From contig JAJEKV010000006.1 of NCBI GenBank assembly GCA_021234155.1, forward strand, positions 1,862,001-1,926,000: a stretch of 64,000 nt of DNA, in the 5' to 3' direction. Below are positions 57,487-64,000 of the stretch, piece by piece (position 1 is the stretch's first letter; every line of letters begins with the position of its first letter). The notes under the pieces are model-generated. The model searched no databases and was not told where the DNA came from. It saw nothing but the letters and a program-made list of their open reading frames with translations. The position numbers and the translations under genes were made by a program. The DNA comes from Isoetes taiwanensis (lineage: Eukaryota > Streptophyta > Lycopodiopsida > Isoetales > Isoetaceae).

Positions 57487-58238
57487 TTGATGCTAGAGTA
57501 TCTGGTGTTTTATAAGTGTGTTTTGGATACAAGCATTGACTGTTTTGAGGCATAAAGAAATTTGGAACACTTTGATATACAAGTGAATGCTTATGCAGAT
57601 TATGATTGGAAATCCAAAATACCAGACAGGCTTTTCCCAAGGCTTCATGAATTTCCAGTTAGAGAGATTCAATAGGCATATGAATTTTGTAAAAGCACCT
57701 TTCAGATGATCACTCTTTTCTGATTCTTAGAGATCAACCATATGCAGATGACAGACAGTCAGTTTGAATTCTATAGAGAGTGCTATTACTATCACAGAGG
57801 GAAAGCAGATGCTTATGAAAACTTGATGCTAATCATGGCAACTTCTTGTGTCACTGATCTACTGGAGGCTCTGGATTGGGTGAATCATACCAACCACATC
57901 TTACAACCTGCATTTTTTGACCATTTTATCTATCTCTACTCATAAACTCCTATTTTTTCCTTTCTTTTTAGGTTTTTGGCCTCAATTGTATTTTCACAGG
58001 TCTCAAATCAGCAGAACACATACACTATGGCTTCGAGACTTTGTGAAACTCGGATTTTTGAAGGCTTTTTATATTGCTCGACATCTCAGGCATATGGAAA
58101 ACTATCAAGACATTATGATGCTATTCCTTTTGATATATGTTTTCTGTGTCTATTTCTCCATATCTATTTGCAACATCATGTTGCTTCCAATGTACTTTTT
58201 GATCTATAATTAATGAAAAAAATATCTCATTCTTTCCA

Positions 58239-58286
<48 letters not shown>

Positions 58287-59420
58287 TGCATAAATTCATC
58301 TGTGTAGGTTTGGACTGACATATTCCTCTGTTCCAGGTGGTAAAAAGTCTGTATCTATTGGCATCGGTGTGCTTGTGGAACATAATGAGATTTAAACGCC
58401 TTTGCAAATGTTTTGAACCTAGGTCCTTATCAGTTCGCGAGTCTTAGCATGTGCAAAACCTGTAAGGTTGGTAGTTGCAACTTTGCCGATATCCTTCTTG
58501 GTCATGCCATACGATTGTCCAAACTCATGCATTTCGTCTAGCCATGACTCTGCATCGACATCGGACCTAGACTTTCCTGAAAATTGTGCAACAGTTCTTC
58601 GGACCTAGACTTTGTCTTTGAAAATTTGCAAGTTTGCAAGATCTACATTTCTTCCATGATGGAATCGGATGTAATGGCGCGCACTTAGAAGACTCTTGTT
58701 CGATTGTCTTTTGATAATCCTTCTTAGTGGATTTCGCAAGATCTACATTTGAAGCTTCATGTGAAGAACTCTTCATTAGAGGAAAATGAGATCACATTTT
58801 GTCCCATTAAGGGATGCTTAAAATGCCATGTAGAAGAGCCCAATAAGAGAAGAGCTCCGATATCTCATTTAGAACGTCTTTGGGGCAATAGCGTTTGCAA
58901 CTCTTGTATCATTTTTTCATTATAACTTTTGGAGATCAAAAACTTGGTTGAGATCTATCTAGTGATCGATATAAATATATAAGGGCAAAAATCATATTTT
59001 TTAAGGTTAACGATATGACCATATTGAAATACATCATAACCATATATCATTGGAAAGATCTTTTCACGGATCTAATGGAGGATGCATTTGGACAAGTGGA
59101 TAGTCAATGAAGCTGCGCCATTTGACGCCATTCCATGTGGATTAACTCAAATTTGCTCTAATGGCTGCATCAATCGGCCAAGGTCCACTGGAGTTGCCCG
59201 CAGTGGATTCTGTATGGTGTCTATATCAGAAAGAAGGAAATAGATTATAGATGAAATGTGCGTATGGAAAAAGAATAATTTGACATACACCAAGATCACC
59301 CATAAATGAGTAACTAAGGAATTAATAAAACATCAAAATTTATATTATATAATATTAGAAAATGCCAACTATGGCATTTACAGAATATAGTGCCCGAAGG
59401 CAAATACAAATAGTAAATAA
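57487..59420. other. Region without a recognised gene
   Basis: The first codons continue the zf-RVT fragment interrupted by the LINE and stop near 57523. The plus frames 57742-57945 and 57976-58209 are open but match nothing I know. A (AAT)n microsatellite lies at 58241-58287. No further coding evidence is visible to 59420. Confidence 0.4.
58241..58287. repeat. (AAT)n microsatellite
   Basis: An uninterrupted array of about 15 AAT units. Confidence 0.92.
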
Positions 59421-59429
59421 GATGCTTAG

Positions 59430-60890
59430 GAGCTGAGCCTTGCATCTTCCTCCATGGGAGTTGGAGGCTCAGGTGGTCGTCGGTGCCGAAGTAAGGTGAC
59501 GCCTGGGGTAATTATGAGAGCAGCTATAGATGCAACCTCTGGCAGGAAGGTGGTGGCTAACGGTGTTGCGACGAGCAATTTCATGCTCATTCAGGCCGCT
59601 ATATCCAGGCCCAAGGCAGCAATGGCAAGGTCCCAATCTACTAGCATAAGAGTAGACGTGCGGTTATTTATCTTTTTATGACCTGCCAAAGTGGACAAGG
59701 CACAAAGTGCTGCCCATGATGCCTCGGCCTCTGGAGCAAGGTCCCATGCAACAAAACAGATCTGCCCTTTCTTAAATGCGGATAGGAAGAAGCGCGAGAT
59801 ATGGTTGCCGAAGGCCTTTGCTTCATCCGAAGTGGCAGTGTCGACTTCTTTATCAATGTCCACAGACATCTCTTCTTCCTTGGCTTCCTGTTTCTCTTCC
59901 CGAGCATGATTCTTATATTTTCCAATAAGTTCTCCCCTTCCTCATCGGGTTCCACGGTGACCTCCACATCATTGGGAAGATGAGGTCCCATAGCTGTGAA
60001 AGCTTCTGGAGGCGGTTCTAATGGACACCCTGCAACATCATGTGTCGAAGTCTTATGGGCTCAATATCCTCCGGCTAGAAGCTTAACAATCATTGAACTT
60101 GTGGCGGAAACTCAGCTGGGGAAAAATTAAGAAAGTCACCCATGCAATACTCCGTGAGTTCGTAGAGGACCTCAAATCTTTCATTTGTGCTTGATTAGCA
60201 ATGGCACTGTATGTCCACATGATGTCGAGGAGAAGATACTTCTGCCCGTTGACATAGACTACGGGTATGGTATCCAGGTGAGTAAGTTTGGATCCTTGCC
60301 CCCTGGGCATTGGCATTTCTACAACCAATTGCTTCCATCGAACAAAATCATCCTGACGGATACGTTCATCCTCCTTTTCTGGTGAGGGAGTCTGCATATT
60401 CTCTTTCTCAACATGGATGTTCTCATCTTCGACGTACTGGTCCATTAAAATGGCCAGGGCATAACGGACCTCAAAATAGGTCTGATCATCCAAGCATATA
60501 ATGGAGGGTTGCTTAGCCCATCTAATAATGCCCCTGAGGATGTTGGAGGCATGTCGGTCGTCCCCCATCATCTGCAGTAAGATCTCTTGGCTAAGGGATA
60601 GCTGTGGAGGATCTCTGTGTTGAATACACTGGGGAACCATGTCTTAGGATATAGAACTCGAAGAACCCAGCGTAGTCGGGGTGAGCTTGCATGTTACTAA
60701 TAAGATCTATATCATGAAGCGGATAGGGATGGAGAAGCTCAAAGGGAACCTGTAGATCCCAATGTTGCCCATCTAGATACCACTGTTGGCATGCAGAGAA
60801 ACCCATAAAGCAGAAGCAAAGGAACAGTAGGAGGGAGGGAGGGAGGGAGGGAGAAAGTTTATTATGTCCATTGGGAGGCCTCAAAGGCCT
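59430..60890 (-). pseudogene. Unrecognised broken coding region
   Basis: The minus strand is open over long stretches: 60899-60591 (QQWYLDGQHWDLQVPFELLH), 60640-60083 (NILRGIIRWAKQPSIICLDD, then YFEVRYALAILMDQYVEDEN and DTIPVVYVNGQKYLLLDIMW) and 59991-59591 (NDVEVTVEPDEEGENLLENI). The pieces overlap or follow each other in different frames, which suggests one protein with two or more frame breaks, or a multi-exon gene. The middle part has codon structure like a real protein. I do not recognise the family. It lies just beyond the 3' end of the LINE at 60835-61899, so it may be host or older mobile-element sequence. Confidence 0.4.
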
Positions 60891-61899
60891 ATTAGACAAT
60901 CAGTTTAAATATCTTCATAAAATAATAGATGAGTTTCCATATCCTCATCTAGCTCATCACTCTCACTCCAGTTATCTGAATCATCCTCATCAATATTCTG
61001 TTGTGATTCTAAACATGTATCTCTATGTCGCAAAAGTTCAATCAAATAACTCCCCAGCATATCACTATTATATGTGAAGAGGGTCGGGAGATCTACATGG
61101 TCTATCCCATATTTAACCCTTAATGTATCATATGCCATACATCGAAGTAATGTATGGTCCTCGTCCTCAACCTGATTTGTGTTACAAACCTTACAATACC
61201 TTTGATCTCTCGGTATGATATGTCCCCATCTACCTGTTTCCACCCCTAAATGATGCGAGCTAAGACGGATCCTGCTAATAGTGTGTCTCTTCTGCATTGA
61301 TATATTTGCCTGTAAATGTACTGCTGCCCCCAAGTCCGGGTTTATATTTTGTTTATGTAAGATCATCTTAGTCTTAGGCTGCATCCATAGCTTCATGTGT
61401 ATCCGACTAGAAAGCCATTGCCTTAGATCCAAATTGACTGAGATCATTTCATCCAGCTCAATACCCCATTTGGCAAGCCATTTTACAGTATTATGCCATA
61501 TCCCCTTCTCTTTACTGGATTTCAGGGCCCTATGCGCAAGCCGAGACTCATCTTGGGCTAACACCTTCTTGAAGTAGGTAACACACCTCAAAATTGCTTC
61601 TCCTTCAAGTGGCATGAGGCCACTTTCCACTAACATCATTGGGTATGGTGTTTGGGTCTTGACTCCTAGCTCTAGTCTTAAAAACTTCTTTAAGACTTGC
61701 TCCATATCATCCCATAGACATTGAGGAAGACCTGATCCCCAAACTTTGCACCCATACAAGAGCACACTCTGCACCAGGGATTGATACAACTTCACCTTAA
61801 GAGTCCAGGACCACAAATGTATTCTTCGACACATACTCTGTAATGCATATAGTGCTCTTTGCCCTCCAACAACTCGTTGTGTAATACATGCATTCCACC
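60835..61899 (-). mobile_element. 5'-truncated LINE, intact C-terminal frame
   Basis: One uninterrupted frame runs from 61899 to the stop at 60905. It covers the RT end (LYQSLVQSVLLYGCKVWGSG), the linker (HTISRIRLSSHHLGVETGRW), the motif CKVCNTNQVEDEDHTLLRC and a very acidic tail (DEDDSDNWSESDELDEDMET). The 3' UTR is short: AATAGGCCTTTGAGGCC, then GGACATAATAAAC, then a (TCCC)n tail (60834-60855). The frame is unbroken for 330 codons, so it is younger than the other LINE fragments. It starts at a GA array, where the 5' part is lost. Confidence 0.85.

Positions 61900-61900
<1 letters not shown>

Positions 61901-61937
<37 letters not shown>
61901..61937. repeat. (AG)n array
   Basis: A pure AG array. 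Read on the minus strand it is a (CT)n tail directly after the SINE. Confidence 0.92.
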
Positions 61938-61939
<2 letters not shown>

Positions 61940-62116
61940 TGTTTTTTACGTCGTAGCATAAGCCAACATCCTTTAGGACATACGACGCTCCCTCTTCAAG
62001 GAGCACCACCCCCTACAAGGATACCAGGGGCCAAAGGTCCTAGGATGCCAAGATCCTAGTGAGGTTCGAACACGAGACCTCAATGTGCTAGACGAGTGGA
62101 CTAACCACACGACCAA

Positions 62117-62119
<3 letters not shown>
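61938..62119 (-). mobile_element. tRNA-derived SINE
   Basis: On the minus strand the 182-bp unit starts GTTGGTCGTGTGGTTAGTCC (an A-box-like TGGTTAGTCCA at about 62107-62092). It has a B box GTTCGAACC at 62072-62063 at the normal spacing from the A box. A non-tRNA body with a hairpin (GCTCCTTGAAGAGGGAGC) follows, and it ends in a (CT)n array. A and B boxes form an internal RNA polymerase III promoter, and a short simple-repeat tail is typical of SINEs. It sits between two GA arrays, so the insertion may have occurred within one such array. Confidence 0.72.

Positions 62120-62177
<58 letters not shown>
62120..62177. repeat. (GA)n array
   Basis: A pure GA array of 58 bp next to the SINE and roughly 300 bp upstream of the first supported exon of the Myb/SANT-like gene. 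GA arrays near plant promoters can bind GAGA-type (BPC) factors, which is possible here but not shown. Confidence 0.9.
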
Positions 62178-62180
<3 letters not shown>

Positions 62181-62490
62181 TTTGACTTAGAGATGACGCA
62201 GAGAGAATAATGAGAGATGAGAGATGGGGGAGAGATGGGAGAGATGGGTGAGAGTGGGAAAACCCAACTCTCACCTCGAGAGATGATTCGCCCCTAATGT
62301 ACCGTTAGGGCGTTTATTGCCCACTAACCAAACAATTAGCCTTAATTTTCGCTGCCTGAAAAAACTGCCCGAAATGTTTCCCACACCGAAAACCAGGGGC
62401 GCCATTTCCCCTGCTTCTTGATCTTCAAGGCCGCCTAATTCTTGCTCCAAGTATCCAATTCCTCGAAGCAATTAGCCGATTACGATCCAG

Positions 62491-62572
62491 GTATTCATCA
62501 GATCACGCAGGCATTTGCATTATGTTTTTTGTGCATTCGTTCATTAAGTTCTGATCGTCAATTTCGTTTTAG
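62491..62572 (+). other. Probable 5' UTR intron
   Basis: GATCCAG|GTATTC at the left and TTTCGTTTTAG|GTC at the right fit GT...AG intron borders. The 82-bp interval is T-rich, and no ATG-initiated frame spans it. If spliced, it lies about 105 bp upstream of the ATG at 62677. Confidence 0.45.
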
Positions 62573-62676
62573 GTCGTCCTTATTTCCAATCAATTATTTG
62601 GATTCAGATGTCTAAGACCTCTTGATCTGCTTTGCCAGCAACCAGCAAGCCTTTCGTGCCTCCTCGGGTTGAAAAA

Positions 62677-63798
62677 ATGGCACCAAGAAGGACCCGGAAA
62701 ATGACAGGCCAGATCTCCATGGATGTGCAATTGGAGACTAATTCTGAGCCAATTCCCTCTTCAAGACAGTCAAAAGAAAAGAGATCCAAGCGTGTATTCA
62801 GCGAAATTCAGGCATCCTCTGATATTGTGAGTGAATCTTTAGAAACCGATTCTGCTTTGGCTATTGTTGTGCATGAGAAGGAAAATTCGAAAGTGATAGA
62901 CACAAAGTATAGGAAGTCCCCTGTGCAATGGACAGATCACGGTGTCTCCACATTCCTCAATCTCCTGAACGAGATGAAATTGGTAACCGGAGGCACCCTC
63001 AACCTCTCCAACACACAATGGAGGGAAATTATGATGAAATTGCAGCCCTTTGTTGGGGGTTTAGTGGAGCTGAGACAACTAAAGAACAAATGGGATAAGT
63101 TGCAAGCTAAATTTAAAGATGAGAAGGAGGCTTGTAGCCATACAGGTTCTGAACCATCAACTTGGAAGTGGTATGACAGAATGGAAGAAGTTAAATATGG
63201 TGTTACCTCTGATAATCCAATATCAGGTGCTGGTGATGATGGTGAATTTGGCAATGAAGCTTTCGAGGCTGCAGACTTGCATACTAATTACTCAGAATCT
63301 TTCATGAATGACAGTTTCTTTGAAACTGTTGGAACAGATGCAGCATTTGAAGACCACTTTGCTGATCCACCCAATTCAAACAATGATGTGAACGCGGGAA
63401 ATCCAAGCAGTCCAGTGATGCCAGAAATTCCAATCAATAGGACACCAACAGGAAACCAGACAGATTCTTCAAGTCCTAGATCAGTTGCATGTAATCAGCC
63501 TGGAGTTTGTGGAAAACCTACAAGTAGAAAGAAGTCCAGGTTGCAAGTAGATGAGGACATTGCAATGGGAATATCACAGATGGCAAGCACATTTGGGGAC
63601 ACTGAGGTGAAGAAATTAGATTTCCTGAAAGAAGAAAGTGCAAGAAAAATTGAGTTGGTCAGGGAATTGGAAACAATAAGATCTGCAAACAGTCTGAAAA
63701 TTGCAGAGTCCATGGCTGCAATGACTCAAAGCATATGTGAAATGACAAAGGAGACATTGCTCGAAATTGCCAAACTTGCTGCCAATAAGAAGGAATAA
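62677..63798 (+). CDS. Myb/SANT-like (trihelix-type) DNA-binding protein
   Basis: The frame from ATG 62677 encodes 373 residues; an in-frame TGA at 62623 limits it upstream. A basic N-terminus (MAPRRTRKMTGQ) precedes a Myb/SANT-like domain at about residues 85-165. Its key positions are QWTDHGVSTFLNLLNEM, LSNTQWREIMMKL and LRQLKNKWDKLQAKF, followed by STWKWYDRMEE. This is the pattern of Myb_DNA-bind_3 proteins (W.D.....LL......G....N..W..I.........QLKNKW..L...). Such proteins are plant nuclear regulators or relatives of the Myb-like partner encoded by PIF/Harbinger transposons. The C-terminal 90 residues (MASTFGDTEVKKLDFLKEES onward) are helical and could dimerise. No frame breaks are seen. 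A transposon-derived origin cannot be excluded. Confidence 0.85.
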   Translation: MAPRRTRKMTGQISMDVQLETNSEPIPSSRQSKEKRSKRVFSEIQASSDIVSESLETDSALAIVVHEKENSKVIDTKYRKSPVQWTDHGVSTFLNLLNEMKLVTGGTLNLSNTQWREIMMKLQPFVGGLVELRQLKNKWDKLQAKFKDEKEACSHTGSEPSTWKWYDRMEEVKYGVTSDNPISGAGDDGEFGNEAFEAADLHTNYSESFMNDSFFETVGTDAAFEDHFADPPNSNNDVNAGNPSSPVMPEIPINRTPTGNQTDSSSPRSVACNQPGVCGKPTSRKKSRLQVDEDIAMGISQMASTFGDTEVKKLDFLKEESARKIELVRELETIRSANSLKIAESMAAMTQSICEMTKETLLEIAKLAANKKE

Positions 63799-64000
63799 AG
63801 GTTCGTTTTCAGTTATTTGCTTTTTAGAATTTCTTTTTTGGAACTGTCACAAAACCTACCAGTATTCTTAAATATTAAAGAAGTTGTACAACCCTATTAT
63901 TTTAGCATTAAATATTGCCTTCTAGTCACAGTCATCAAAATTCGTAAAGGCTACTTAAGCTTCCTCCAATTCTTGCATGCAAGCCGCTTCGACAATATGG
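63799..64000. other. 3' flank of the Myb/SANT-like gene
   Basis: A/T-rich sequence with AATATTAAAG near 63870. No separate gene is visible before the window ends. Confidence 0.4.

Noticed and set aside
58121-58407. Poly-Leu and poly-Tyr frames on the minus strand
   Set aside because: They arise from the (AAT)n microsatellite.
62045-62119. A functional tRNA gene
   Set aside because: B box and an A-box-like stretch are present but the cloverleaf stems do not pair convincingly. The unit continues into a non-tRNA body with a CT tail, so a SINE fits better.

Overview
This 64 kb window looks like nuclear DNA of a land plant, most likely a seed-free vascular plant such as a homosporous fern. The evidence is a plant PLS-type PPR family with 'LKAC' and 'DMYAKCG' repeats, a Ty1/copia element with a plant-style initiator-Met primer site, a hybrid proline-rich protein, an ECD homologue, a SOG1-type NAC domain and a P3A proton pump. 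Intact genes are few and most of the window is transposon-derived. The taxonomic placement is an inference from style, not from a search.

Layout. 0-6.8 kb: weak exon-like segments on the minus strand with a 5'-truncated LINE (2189-4974) between them. 6.8-15.7 kb: a large inverted duplication (copy A about 6850-7910, copy B in pieces between 10660 and 15700), a minus-strand LTR (8922-10141), and a frameshifted PPR pseudogene (11746-13260) cut off by a LINE fragment, with a TIR element next to it. 15.7-23.1 kb: mostly gene-poor sequence. 23.1-24.8 kb: a convincing five-exon gene for an unrecognised two-segment membrane protein. 25.0-32.2 kb: a defective minus-strand copia element whose 5' LTR was later split by a 3.3 kb hAT-like element; the other LTR preserves the empty site. 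32.6-34.0 kb: a truncated LINE. 34.4-39.9 kb: same-strand broken pieces of four unrelated cellular genes (aldo-keto reductase, ECD, SOG1-like NAC, plasma-membrane H+-ATPase); the NAC and ATPase pieces are fused in frame. 42-47 kb: a TIR-element copy, a PPR remnant and an ORF1-only LINE derivative. 47.6-48.3 kb: an unusual degenerate GATTC array. 49.3-50.0 kb: a hybrid proline-rich / eight-cysteine protein gene with a frame break. 50.3-57.5 kb: TIR-element relatives and a 5.8 kb L1-like LINE with a 15-bp target duplication. 59.4-62.2 kb: an unrecognised broken minus-strand coding region, another LINE, and a tRNA-derived SINE between GA arrays. 62.5-63.8 kb: an intact Myb/SANT-like (trihelix-type) gene.

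The best intact genes are at 23121-24805 and 62677-63798. The most unusual material is the multi-gene fragment cluster at 34.4-39.9 kb and a set of LINE-related 3' ends that share a conserved terminal motif but carry different short-repeat tails instead of poly(A). Repeat relationships and splice sites were judged by eye.
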